DNA from: Acidocella sp.
GTDB taxonomy: Bacteria; Pseudomonadota; Alphaproteobacteria; Acetobacterales; Acetobacteraceae
DNA: 7,776 nt
Assembly: GCA_029077775.1 (NCBI GenBank)
Contig: JAQNCU010000122.1
Coordinates: 1-7,776, forward strand
Direction of reading: 5' to 3'
Positions 1 to 6,320 of this stretch are shown in pieces. The notes beneath the pieces are model-generated. The model was given only the letters and a program-made list of their open reading frames with translations, had not been told where the DNA came from and made no database searches. Both the position numbers and the translations under genes were made by a program. The number at the start of each line of letters is the position of its first letter. Within the stretch, counting starts at the first letter, position 1.

Positions 1-170
1 GCCGCGTGCAACAGCGCCTTGCTCGGCACGCAGCCATAATTCAGGCATTCGCCGCCCATCGCCCCGCGCTCGATCAGCGCCACCTTCAGGCCCAGCCGCG
101 CCGTGCCATAGGCCACCGACAATCCCGCCGCCCCGGCCCCGATCACCGCGACGTCGAACGGCACGCTCAT
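1..170 (-). CDS. FAD-dependent pyridine nucleotide-disulfide oxidoreductase, N-terminal part (truncated by window edge)
   Basis: Only the first 56 codons lie in the window; the gene continues past position 1. The visible part is the N-terminal FAD-binding Rossmann fold: a beta strand followed by GAGAAG (residues 11-16, the GxGxxG dinucleotide-binding loop), an acidic Glu34 ending the second strand where the adenosine ribose is bound, then GGECLNYGCVPSKAL with the redox-active pair Cys42 and Cys47 (CxxxxC). This is the signature of class I flavin disulfide reductases (dihydrolipoamide dehydrogenase, mercuric reductase, glutathione reductase). The exact substrate cannot be told from this fragment. 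Such proteins next to a TVP38-type membrane protein are often labelled mercuric reductase, but the metal-binding parts lie outside the window, so that label is not supported here. The ATG overlaps the stop of the upstream membrane-protein gene as ATGA (167-170), which implies translational coupling. Confidence 0.9.
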   Translation of the reverse strand, partial: MSVPFDVAVIGAGAAGLSVAYGTARLGLKVALIERGAMGGECLNYGCVPSKALLHA

Positions 171-934
171 CCCCGCCCGGTTGCCCGCGCGTCCGCGCGG
201 CCCTGCCATTGCCGCCATATCACGGGCATCAACGCCAAGGCGGCCAACGCCAGCAACGGCCATAAAATATCGGGCGCCAGCAGCATCCGTGGGTTCGGCG
301 CGCGCCCTTGCGCCAGAGTCTTGCCCAGCCCCGCCCCCACCGCGTTCAACACAAAACTCGTCGGCAACATGCCCAGCACGGTCGCTGCGGCATAGGTGCC
401 AAGCCGCATGCCGATCAATGCCGGGGCGAGGTTGACGAGCCAGAACGGAAACACAGGCAGCAGACGCATGGCCAGCAGACAGGCGAACCCGTCACGCACC
501 AATCCGGGCTGCAATTTCGCGATCTGCCGTCCAAACCGCGCGGTCAAGAATGGTGCGAGCAGGCCGCGTGCCAATAAAAACAACGCGATCGCCCCCAGGC
601 TCGCCCCCAGCACTGTCACCACGCCGCCCAACACCGTGCCGAACAACAACCCGCTCAACAGGCTCAGCCATAGCCCGACCGGCAGTGAGAGCGCGACCGC
701 CACCAGATAAATCCCGATAAATGTAAACGGCGCCGCCACCGGATGGCGCGCCACCATCGCCGCCCATAGTGCCGCGTGCGCCACCAGAGACGGCCAGAAC
801 AAAACCTGTACAGCCCCGCTGTGCCACGCCACCGCGCATAATGAGAAGATCAAGGCCAACCCGGCCAGCCTCAACCCCGTCTTCCATCGCGGCATCGCAA
901 AATACGTCATCATGCGGGACATAACGGTTCCCAT
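167..934 (-). CDS. TVP38/TMEM64 family (DedA superfamily) inner-membrane protein
   Basis: A 255-residue polytopic membrane protein of the SNARE-associated/VTT type (PF09335). A TM segment lies at about residues 20-38 and further hydrophobic segments at about 47-62, 70-125, 150-172, 180-205 and 222-240. The family core is recognisable in PVGLWLSLLSGLLFG (85-99), the Gly-rich GGVVTVLGASLGA stretch (103-115) and RLLPVFPFWLVNLAP (157-171). Relatives in bacteria and eukaryotes act in membrane lipid handling and scrambling; the role of this one is unknown. The start at 934 is preferred because AAGGA lies 8 bases upstream (947-943). A TTG at 970 is in frame but lies upstream of that site, and ATG 922 is a weaker alternative. 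The stop overlaps the start of an FAD disulfide oxidoreductase by 4 bases, so the two are probably made together. The gene diverges from rpmH. Confidence 0.88.
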   Translation of the reverse strand: MGTVMSRMMTYFAMPRWKTGLRLAGLALIFSLCAVAWHSGAVQVLFWPSLVAHAALWAAMVARHPVAAPFTFIGIYLVAVALSLPVGLWLSLLSGLLFGTVLGGVVTVLGASLGAIALFLLARGLLAPFLTARFGRQIAKLQPGLVRDGFACLLAMRLLPVFPFWLVNLAPALIGMRLGTYAAATVLGMLPTSFVLNAVGAGLGKTLAQGRAPNPRMLLAPDILWPLLALAALALMPVIWRQWQGRADARATGRG

Positions 935-942
935 CCGCTCTG

Positions 943-947
943 TCCTT
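943..947 (-). promoter_or_regulatory. Shine-Dalgarno site of the TVP38-family gene
   Basis: AAGGA on the minus strand (947 to 943) sits 8 bases before ATG 934. It decides the start: the longer TTG start at 970 would place this site inside the coding region and has no comparable site of its own. Confidence 0.55.
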
Positions 948-980
948 GCAAAGTCTCGTGATCGCCGCAACCAGCGCGCA

Positions 981-1010
981 TTGACGGCAAGGCCCGGCCT
1001 TGCCTATACC
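981..1010 (+). promoter_or_regulatory. sigma70-like promoter of rpmH, with a palindromic spacer
   Basis: TTGACG (981-986) and TATACC (1005-1010) are separated by 18 bases, a good match to -35 and -10 elements for housekeeping sigma. The predicted transcription start is near 1017, giving a leader of about 70 bases to the GTG of rpmH with a T-rich stretch at 1051-1071. The spacer is filled by a perfect inverted repeat (separate entry). This is probably the main promoter for the rpmH-rnpA-yidD-yidC-engB cluster. No transcript data are available. Confidence 0.55.
986..1004. repeat. 19-bp perfect palindrome in the rpmH promoter spacer
   Basis: GGCAAGGCC and GGCCTTGCC are exact reverse complements around a single central C at 995. 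The palindrome occupies the bases between the predicted -35 and -10 elements, touching the last base of the -35. The symmetry would suit a dimeric DNA-binding protein as an operator. It lies ahead of both divergent genes and has no T-tract, so it is not a terminator. No specific regulator is recognised. Confidence 0.6.
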
Positions 1011-1075
1011 CCGTGCATCCTGCGCTGAACCGGGGACGGTCCGGCCTCGTCTTGTTGTTTTGTCGATTTTCTACC

Positions 1076-1079
1076 GGAG
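1076..1079 (+). promoter_or_regulatory. Shine-Dalgarno site supporting the GTG start of rpmH
   Basis: GGAG at 1076-1079 is 8 bases before GTG 1088. An in-frame ATG at 1013 would add 25 residues that have no place in L34 and lies upstream of this site, so the GTG is the real start. Confidence 0.65.
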
Positions 1080-1087
1080 TGCATCAC

Positions 1088-1222
1088 GTGAAACGGACCT
1101 ATCAACCCTCCAAACTCGTCCGTAAGCGCCGGCATGGTTTTCGCGCCCGCATGGCGACAGTCGGTGGCCGTAAGGTCATCGCCAACCGTCGTGCCAAGGG
1201 CCGCGCCAAGCTGTCGGCCTGA
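1088..1222 (+). CDS. rpmH: Large ribosomal subunit protein bL34
   Basis: A 44-residue, strongly basic protein that starts (V/M)KRTYQPSKLVRKRRHGFR and continues ARMATVGGRKVIANRRAKGRAKLSA, nearly the textbook L34 sequence at the family's usual length. L34 is a small rRNA-binding protein of the 50S subunit. Translation starts at GTG 1088, chosen because the conserved KRTYQPS follows directly and GGAG lies 8 bases upstream. It is the first gene of the plus-strand cluster and is followed after 35 bases by rnpA, the almost universal bacterial pairing that links ribosome and tRNA-processing supply. It is probably expressed from the promoter at 981-1010. Nothing is unusual in the protein itself. In many bacteria dnaA or oriC lies next to rpmH; here the upstream neighbour is instead a divergent membrane-protein gene. 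Confidence 0.98.
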   Translation: MKRTYQPSKLVRKRRHGFRARMATVGGRKVIANRRAKGRAKLSA

Positions 1223-1257
1223 CGCTTCATCCGTCACGCGCCGCGTCCGGGCCCGGC

Positions 1258-1617
1258 ATGGCCATTCTTACCCCCCCGGAGACCCTGAAGCGCCGGGCAA
1301 ATTTTTTGCGTGTGGCCGCTACCGCCCAGAAATTCGCAAGGCCGGGCTTTGTCATGCAATTCACCCGCAGCACCAACTCGGCACCGGTCAAGGTCGGGTA
1401 TACCGCGACCAGAAAACTCGGCGGCGCGGTGACACGCAACCGCGCCAAACGCCGCCTGCGGGAGGCCGCGCGCCTGACCCTGGCCGGGCAAGACCTCGCT
1501 GGAATCGAACTTGTGCTCATTTGCCGCCAGGACACCGCAACGGTCGACTTCAGCCAACTCTGCGCCAGCCTTGATTCCACATTGCGCGCCGCACGGCGCC
1601 ATAATTCCACGTCATGA
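1258..1617 (+). CDS. rnpA: Ribonuclease P protein component
   Basis: A 119-residue basic protein, the protein subunit of RNase P, which assists the catalytic RNA in removing 5' leaders from pre-tRNAs. The N-terminal LKRRANFLRVA (10-20) matches the family opening. The central VGYTATRKLGGAVTRNRAKR (46-65) carries the RNR motif (Arg60-Asn61-Arg62 followed by KRRLRE, 64-69) that contacts the RNA. Residues 82-110 form the last strand and helix. The length is typical of the family. The ATG at 1258 is the most likely start, adding eight residues before the conserved core, but it has no clear Shine-Dalgarno sequence, so translation may depend on ribosomes finishing rpmH 35 bases upstream. The stop codon overlaps the ATG of yidD by 4 bases (ATGA, 1614-1617). 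The exact start is the least certain point. Confidence 0.96.
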   Translation: MAILTPPETLKRRANFLRVAATAQKFARPGFVMQFTRSTNSAPVKVGYTATRKLGGAVTRNRAKRRLREAARLTLAGQDLAGIELVLICRQDTATVDFSQLCASLDSTLRAARRHNSTS

Positions 1618-1847
1618 ACCCACTCGCGCGCGCGCTTTGTCTTGCCATCCGCGCCTACCAACTCATTCTCAGGCCCGTCATCGGCGCCAATTGCCGCTTT
1701 GCCCCCTCCTGCAGCGCCTACGCGCATGAGGCGATCTGCACCCATGGCGTCATCCATGGTACGCAGCTTGCCAGCCGCCGTATCTTGCGCTGCCACCCCT
1801 GGAACCCGGGCGGCTTCGACCCCGTGCCCACCATTAAGGAACGCTGA
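1614..1847 (+). CDS. yidD: Membrane protein insertion efficiency factor YidD
   Basis: A 77-residue protein with the whole YidD signature: YQLILRPVIGANCRFAPSCS (15-34), YAHEA (36-40), HGVIHG (44-49) and RRILRCHPWNPGGFDPVP (55-72). The family cysteines Cys27, Cys33 and Cys60 are all present, and this copy has extra cysteines at 9 and 42. The N-terminal helix is amphipathic and is thought to hold the protein on the inner face of the cytoplasmic membrane, where YidD aids YidC-dependent insertion. Most homologues have SP before the VxG; here it is RP, a mild variation. It starts inside the rnpA stop codon (ATGA overlap) without its own Shine-Dalgarno, and stops 5 bases before yidC, so the trio is very likely translated from one message. 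Confidence 0.97.
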   Translation: MNPLARALCLAIRAYQLILRPVIGANCRFAPSCSAYAHEAICTHGVIHGTQLASRRILRCHPWNPGGFDPVPTIKER

Positions 1848-1852
1848 ACCCA

Positions 1853-3595
1853 ATGGACCAGAAGCGCCTGCTGCTCGCCATCGCCCTATCACTCGGCATC
1901 ATGCTGGTGTTCCAATTCGGGTTCGAGACATACCTGCCCCATCCGGCCCCTCCGGCGCAAATCACCGCGCAGACATCTCCGGCATCGTCCGATGACGCCC
2001 TCAACCCCAATGCGGGTGCGCCAAGTGCGGCGCAGATCGCCCCGGTCATCGGCCCCGTGCTCCCGGTCGATGGCCCCAAACTCTCGGGCAGCATCACTTT
2101 AACCGGCGCGATCTTCGATAATGTCGTGCTGAAGGATTATCACGACACCGTCGCGCCGGATTCGCCCCTGGTGCAGATCATGGGCCGCATCGGCGGCAAA
2201 TACCCATCTTACGCGCAATTCGGCTGGACCGCGCAGGGCGGCATCCCGGTGCCAACCAACGCCACGCTGTGGGCCGCCTCAGCCCCGCGCCTCACCCCGC
2301 AAACCCCGGTCACTCTGTCATGGGATAACGGCCACGGCGTCACGTTTGAATTGCTGTTGGCCCTTGATGATCATTACATGTTCACCATCCAGCAGGCCGT
2401 GATCAACCATACCGGCGCGCCCATAAGCATTTTCCCCTGGTCGCGCGTGGTCCGGGATTATCAGCCTGTCGGGCCCACCTCATATATCCTGTATGAAGGC
2501 CCGCTCGGCGTGTTCAACCACACGCTGAACCAGATCAGCTATAAAACCATCAAATCGGACGGCACTGCCGCCCCAGGTGGCCAGGCCTTCACCGAGACCA
2601 GCCCCGGCGGCTGGATCGGCATCACAGATAAATACTGGCTGACGGCACTCGCCCCCGACCAGGCGGCCAGCCTCACGGGCTCGATGACCTATGGCAAGGT
2701 GACCGATGGCGATGGCAACGCCTATCAAACCTCATTCATCACCGCCAAACCGCTCATCATCGCCCCCGGTGCCACGGGCTCGTTCCAGACGCATCTGTTC
2801 ACCGGCGCCAAGGTGGTGAAGCTGCTCGATGCCTACCAGACTGAATACGGCATCCCGGATTTTTACAAATCCATCGATTTCGGGCATCTCTATTTCATCA
2901 CCAAGCCGATTTTTTTCGCGCTTGATTACCTCAATGCCCTGCTCGGCAATTTCGGCCTCGCCATCATGGTCTTCACCGTCGGCATGAAATTGCTGTTTTT
3001 CCCGCTCGCCAGCTATTCCTACCGCTCGATGGGCAAAATGAAGCTGGTGCAGCCGAAAATCAAAGCCCTGCGCGAGCAATTCAAGGACGACAACACCAAG
3101 CTGCAACAGGCGACCATGGCCTTGTACAAGGCCGAGAAGATCAACCCCGCCTCCGGCTGCCTGCCGATGCTGGTGCAAATCCCGGTGTTCTTTTCACTGT
3201 ATAAAGTCATCTTCATCACCATCGAGATGCGTCAGGCCCCATTTTACGGCTGGATCAAGGATCTTTCGGTCCCCGATCCCACCAATTTGTTCAATTTGTT
3301 CGGGCTGATCCCCTACGATCCCACCCAGCTCTCGCCCTTGCTGCATCTCGGCGCGCTGCCGATCATCATGGGTATCACCATGTTCCTGCAACAACGCATG
3401 AACCCCGCCCCGCCAGACCCGGTGCAGGCGCGCATGTTCCAGTTCATGCCGATCATCTTCACTTTCGTGCTGGCGCGCTCGCCAGCCGGGCTCGTGCTAT
3501 ACTGGGCCTGGAACAATCTTCTCTCAGTAGGACAACAATGGCTGATCATGCGCCAGACCAGGCAGGCGGGGCTGCGGAGCCTGGTGAAGACCTAA
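1853..3595 (+). CDS. yidC: Membrane protein insertase YidC
   Basis: A 580-residue insertase that places proteins into the inner membrane, alone or with SecYEG. Layout: an N-terminal anchor helix (residues 5-24), a Pro/Ala-rich linker (about 28-75), a large periplasmic P1 domain (about 76-335), then the conserved Oxa1-like core. In the core, TM2 spans about 352-388, a charged cytoplasmic hairpin follows (KMKLVQPKIKALREQF 395-410, ALYKAEKINPASGCLPMLVQ 423-442), then TM3 (about 436-458) and further TMs to about 558 (RSPAGLVLYWAWNNLLS 542-558). The E. coli groove Arg366 aligns by eye with Lys379, which I believe is normal in alphaproteobacteria. The C-terminal tail is short and only mildly basic. 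AAGGA at 1836-1840 lies 12 bases before the ATG, a longish spacing. The last 58 bases also encode the start of engB in another frame. Confidence 0.97.
   Translation: MDQKRLLLAIALSLGIMLVFQFGFETYLPHPAPPAQITAQTSPASSDDALNPNAGAPSAAQIAPVIGPVLPVDGPKLSGSITLTGAIFDNVVLKDYHDTVAPDSPLVQIMGRIGGKYPSYAQFGWTAQGGIPVPTNATLWAASAPRLTPQTPVTLSWDNGHGVTFELLLALDDHYMFTIQQAVINHTGAPISIFPWSRVVRDYQPVGPTSYILYEGPLGVFNHTLNQISYKTIKSDGTAAPGGQAFTETSPGGWIGITDKYWLTALAPDQAASLTGSMTYGKVTDGDGNAYQTSFITAKPLIIAPGATGSFQTHLFTGAKVVKLLDAYQTEYGIPDFYKSIDFGHLYFITKPIFFALDYLNALLGNFGLAIMVFTVGMKLLFFPLASYSYRSMGKMKLVQPKIKALREQFKDDNTKLQQATMALYKAEKINPASGCLPMLVQIPVFFSLYKVIFITIEMRQAPFYGWIKDLSVPDPTNLFNLFGLIPYDPTQLSPLLHLGALPIIMGITMFLQQRMNPAPPDPVQARMFQFMPIIFTFVLARSPAGLVLYWAWNNLLSVGQQWLIMRQTRQAGLRSLVKT
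3529..3532 (+). promoter_or_regulatory. Shine-Dalgarno site of engB, inside yidC
   Basis: AGGA at 3529-3532 is 5 bases before ATG 3538. It supports a start that overlaps yidC by 58 bases; no other plausible in-frame start is seen before the conserved GTPase core. Confidence 0.6.
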
Positions 3596-4236
3596 AATTC
3601 GCCGATACCGGCCCCAACGCGGACCAGCTTGAAGCGGGGCGAAAACTCTTTGCCTCGCCGGTCGAATTCTTCTACGCCGCCCAGGCCCTCGAACATCTGC
3701 CCGTACCCCAAGGGCTGGAGGTCGCATTCGCGGGCCGCTCGAATGTCGGCAAATCCTCGCTGCTGAACGCGCTCACCGGGCGCAAGGCGCTGGCCCGTGT
3801 CTCGCACCAGCCCGGCCGCACCCGCCAGCTCAATTTTTTCCAGGCCGAGGCAGCACCCATCATTCTGGTGGACATGCCCGGCTATGGCTACGCCGAAGCC
3901 CCAAAAGCCGTAAAACGCGACTGGCAGGGCCTGATGCTCGACTATCTGCGCGGCCGTCCGAATTTGCGCCGGGTGTTCCTGCTCCTCGATGCGCGGGTCG
4001 AACTCAAAGCCTCCGACGAGGTCGTGATGGAATTGCTCGACCAATCCGCCGTCGCCTACCAGCTCATTCTTACCAAGGCCGACTCGGTCAAACCCGCCGC
4101 AATGGCGCGCAAACAGGCTGAAATCATCGCCCTCACCGCGGGCCACCCGGCGGCTCTGCCGCAGATCATCACCACATCCAGCCATACCGGGTTGGGCATG
4201 GAAATCCTGCGCGCCACCATCGCCAGTTTCCTGTAG
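3538..4236 (+). CDS. engB: Ribosome biogenesis GTP-binding protein EngB/YihA (YsxC)
   Basis: A 232-residue TRAFAC-class GTPase needed for late assembly of the 50S ribosomal subunit. All G motifs are present: G1 GRSNVGKSS (66-74), G2 Thr95 in GRTRQLNFF, G3 DMPGYGYAE (112-120), G4 TKAD (179-182) and G5 TTSSHTGLG (212-220). The conserved core begins near residue 38. The first 37 residues are an acidic, Ala-rich extension longer than in E. coli YihA, which is common in alphaproteobacteria. The start at 3538 lies 58 bases inside yidC in a different frame, backed by AGGA 5 bases upstream, so expression is tied to the yidC message. Ribosome protein, RNase P, insertase and ribosome GTPase genes together form a translation and membrane-biogenesis cluster. 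The gene ends 51 bases before argB. Confidence 0.96.
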   Translation: MADHAPDQAGGAAEPGEDLKFADTGPNADQLEAGRKLFASPVEFFYAAQALEHLPVPQGLEVAFAGRSNVGKSSLLNALTGRKALARVSHQPGRTRQLNFFQAEAAPIILVDMPGYGYAEAPKAVKRDWQGLMLDYLRGRPNLRRVFLLLDARVELKASDEVVMELLDQSAVAYQLILTKADSVKPAAMARKQAEIIALTAGHPAALPQIITTSSHTGLGMEILRATIASFL

Positions 4237-4243
4237 CCCTTCC

Positions 4244-4271
4244 TTCACTGGCTTTTGCTCGCCGTTAAAAT
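4244..4271 (+). promoter_or_regulatory. Weak candidate promoter for argB
   Basis: TTCACT (4244-4249) and TAAAAT (4266-4271) are 16 bases apart in the 51-base gap between engB and argB. The -10 is good and the -35 poor. A start about 7 bases after the -10 would leave a leader of only about 10 bases, in keeping with the lack of a Shine-Dalgarno before argB. Read-through from engB is an alternative. Confidence 0.28.
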
Positions 4272-4287
4272 CCCCTAAACACCCGGC

Positions 4288-5184
4288 ATGACCGCTGAAT
4301 TACAGTCCGAAGCCGCCGCCCAGGCGCATATCGTCGCCCGCGCGCTGCCCTTCCTGCGCCGCTATGCGGGGGCCACCATCGTCGTGAAATATGGCGGCCA
4401 CGCCATGGGGCAGGACCATCTCGCCTCGGAATTCGGGCGGGACATCGCGCTGCTCAAACAGGTTGGCATCAACCCCGTCATCGTCCATGGCGGCGGCCCG
4501 CAGATCAACGCGATGCTTGAGCGTCTCGCCATCAAATCCAGCTTCGTCGATGGCCTGCGCGTCACCGATGCCGCCATGGTCGAGGTTGTCGAGATGGTCC
4601 TCGCGGGCACTGTCAACAAACAGGTCGCCTCGCTGATCAACCGCGCGGGCGCGCTCGCGGTCGGTATTTCGGGGAAGGATGGCGGCCTGATCCGCGCCCG
4701 CAAGCTCCGCCGCACCATCCGCGACCCCGGCTCAAAAATTGAGAGCGTGCTCGACCTCGGCTTTGTCGGCGAACCCGCGTTCATCGACACGCGGGTGATC
4801 CACGCCCTCACCGGTGCGGGGCTCATCCCCGTCATCGCCCCGGTTGGCACGGGTGAGGACGGAGAGACCTATAACATCAACGCCGACACCGCCGCCGGCG
4901 CCATCGCCGGTGCGCTCAATGCCAACCGCCTGCTCATGCTCACCGACGTGCCGGGCGTGCTCGACAAATCCAAAACCCTGCTCTCCGACCTCTCGCTGCC
5001 CCAAATCCACGCCCTCATCGCCGACGGCACCATCTCGGGCGGCATGATCCCCAAGGTCGAAACCTGCATGGAGGCCGTCACCCAGGGCGTTAAGGGTGCC
5101 ACCATTCTCGATGGCCGCGTGCCACACGCCTTGCTGCTAGAGCTTTTCACCGAAGGCGGCATCGGCACCATGATCCATAAGTAA
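4288..5184 (+). CDS. argB: Acetylglutamate kinase
   Basis: A 298-residue amino acid kinase that phosphorylates N-acetyl-L-glutamate with ATP, the second step of arginine synthesis in the cytoplasm. Visible motifs: VVKYGGHAM (32-40) with Lys34, VHGGGPQ (66-72), GLRVTD (89-94) with Arg91 for substrate, VNKQV (109-113), GISGKDGGLI (126-135), YNINAD (195-200) with Asn196 and Asp200, LTDVPGVLDK (218-227), GGMIPK (251-256) with Lys256, and the closing HALLLELFTEGGIGTMI (280-296). These match the E. coli catalytic residues Lys8, Arg66, Asn158, Asp162 and Lys217 by position. The N-terminal helix (about 5-26) and C-terminal signature are features of hexameric, arginine-inhibited kinases, so feedback control by arginine is likely (inference). 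There is no Shine-Dalgarno before ATG 4288. It follows engB by 51 bases and converges on the radical SAM gene. Confidence 0.97.
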   Translation: MTAELQSEAAAQAHIVARALPFLRRYAGATIVVKYGGHAMGQDHLASEFGRDIALLKQVGINPVIVHGGGPQINAMLERLAIKSSFVDGLRVTDAAMVEVVEMVLAGTVNKQVASLINRAGALAVGISGKDGGLIRARKLRRTIRDPGSKIESVLDLGFVGEPAFIDTRVIHALTGAGLIPVIAPVGTGEDGETYNINADTAAGAIAGALNANRLLMLTDVPGVLDKSKTLLSDLSLPQIHALIADGTISGGMIPKVETCMEAVTQGVKGATILDGRVPHALLLELFTEGGIGTMIHK

Positions 5185-5193
5185 CCCCTTTTT

Positions 5194-6309
5194 CTAAAAC
5201 AAACTCATCTGCTCCATGGCGCGCGCCGCGTGCGGCACACAAAATTGCGACACATCCAGCGCCGCCATGCCACTACCCAGCCCCAGGCGCCGCGCCGCCA
5301 GTTCAAACCTTTTGCCCAATAGTTCCGCATAGGCACCGCTACCCGTGCCCCGGCTATGGAACGCGCCATCGTTCAACGCCCCACCCCGGCTCTGCCGGAT
5401 CAGGCTCAACACATGGGCCGCGCGCGCTGGCACATGCGTGTGCAGCCAGTCGGTGAACAAATCCGCGAGCTCATGCGGCAGGCGCAGCAGCATCGCATGC
5501 GCCGATGTCGCCCCCGCTTTGGCCGCCGCCGCCAAAATCCCCTCCAGCTCGGCATCGTTCAGCCCGGGGATCATGGGTGAGACCAACACCCCCACAGGCA
5601 CCCTGGCTTCTGCCAGCGCGCTGATCGCCGCCAGCCGCCGGGCGGGTGCTGCGGCACGCGGCTCCATCACCCGCGCCAGCGCGTCATCCAGCGTGGTGAT
5701 CGACAAATGCACCTGCGCCAGCCCGCGCGCAGCCATCCGCGCCAGAATATCCACATCGCGCAGCACCCCAGCTGACTTGGTCACGATGCTCACCGGATGG
5801 CCAAACCGCTCCAGCACCTCCAGCACGCTGCGGGTCAGGCTCAGCGTACGCTCCACAGGCTGATACGGGTCGGTGTTCGAGCCCAGCACAATGGTCGCGG
5901 CCTTATAGCCCGGCTTCGATAATTCCATCTCCAAAAGCCGCGCTGCTTCTGGCTTGAAAACAATCTTGGTCTCAAAATCCAGCCCCGCCGAAAGCCCTAA
6001 ATAGGCATGGGTAGGCCGCGCGAAGCAATAAATGCAGCCATGCTCGCAGCCCCGATACGGGTTGATGCTGCGCTCAAAGCTCAAATCCGGGCTGTCATTG
6101 CGCGCGATGATGCTGCGGCTCGCATCGCGCAATAGTTCGGTGCGTGGCCGTAGCACCTCATCCGCCCCATCCCAGCCATCATCGAAGGGTTCACGCCGTT
6201 CACGCTCAAACCGCCCGCTTGCGTTCCACCCCGTCCCACGCCCCTTAACAGCGTTCCCCGCTTTTAACGGCTCTATCCCAGCCCTCATCACCGGCATCAT
6301 CTCGTTCAT
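5194..6309 (-). CDS. PA0069-family radical SAM protein (SplB-related)
   Basis: A 371-residue iron-sulfur enzyme of the radical SAM superfamily, in the group related to spore photoproduct lyase SplB (COG1533). The N-terminal KGRGTGWNASGRFE (22-35) is the hallmark of the PA0069 subgroup. Then comes INPYRGCEHGCIYCFARPTH (82-101) with the CxxxCxxC cluster Cys88, Cys92 and Cys95 that binds the 4Fe-4S and SAM. GSNTDPYQPVE (143-153), SIVTKS (174-179), VHLSITT (200-206) and VSPMIPGLND (243-252) form successive strands of the partial TIM barrel. AGGAA ends 6 bases upstream of ATG 6309 and fixes the start. The substrate is not established for this subgroup; DNA repair is a guess from SplB kinship and from the LexA-type box in its predicted promoter. 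Its 3' end is 9 bases from argB, tail to tail, with no clear terminator between them. Confidence 0.92.
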   Translation of the reverse strand: MNEMMPVMRAGIEPLKAGNAVKGRGTGWNASGRFERERREPFDDGWDGADEVLRPRTELLRDASRSIIARNDSPDLSFERSINPYRGCEHGCIYCFARPTHAYLGLSAGLDFETKIVFKPEAARLLEMELSKPGYKAATIVLGSNTDPYQPVERTLSLTRSVLEVLERFGHPVSIVTKSAGVLRDVDILARMAARGLAQVHLSITTLDDALARVMEPRAAAPARRLAAISALAEARVPVGVLVSPMIPGLNDAELEGILAAAAKAGATSAHAMLLRLPHELADLFTDWLHTHVPARAAHVLSLIRQSRGGALNDGAFHSRGTGSGAYAELLGKRFELAARRLGLGSGMAALDVSQFCVPHAARAMEQMSLF

Positions 6310-6315
6310 GATGTG

Positions 6316-6320
6316 TTCCT
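6316..6320 (-). promoter_or_regulatory. Shine-Dalgarno site of the radical SAM gene
   Basis: AGGAA on the minus strand (6320 to 6316) lies 6 bases before ATG 6309. It selects this ATG over the nearby in-frame ATGs a few codons further in. Confidence 0.65.

Noticed and set aside
492..887. 131-residue minus-strand open frame inside the TVP38-family gene.
   Set aside because: It is a different frame of a strongly supported membrane protein gene and has a Gly/Arg-rich composition typical of GC-rich shadows.
935..1087. Possible chromosome origin (oriC/DnaA boxes) next to rpmH.
   Set aside because: No DnaA-box-like clusters or AT-rich unwinding element were seen, and dnaA is not adjacent.
1341..1353. 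GCCGGGCTTTGTC occurs here and, inverted, at 7709-7721.
   Set aside because: A single shared 13-mer is close to chance expectation in this length, and both copies are explained by the coding or 3'-end sequence around them.
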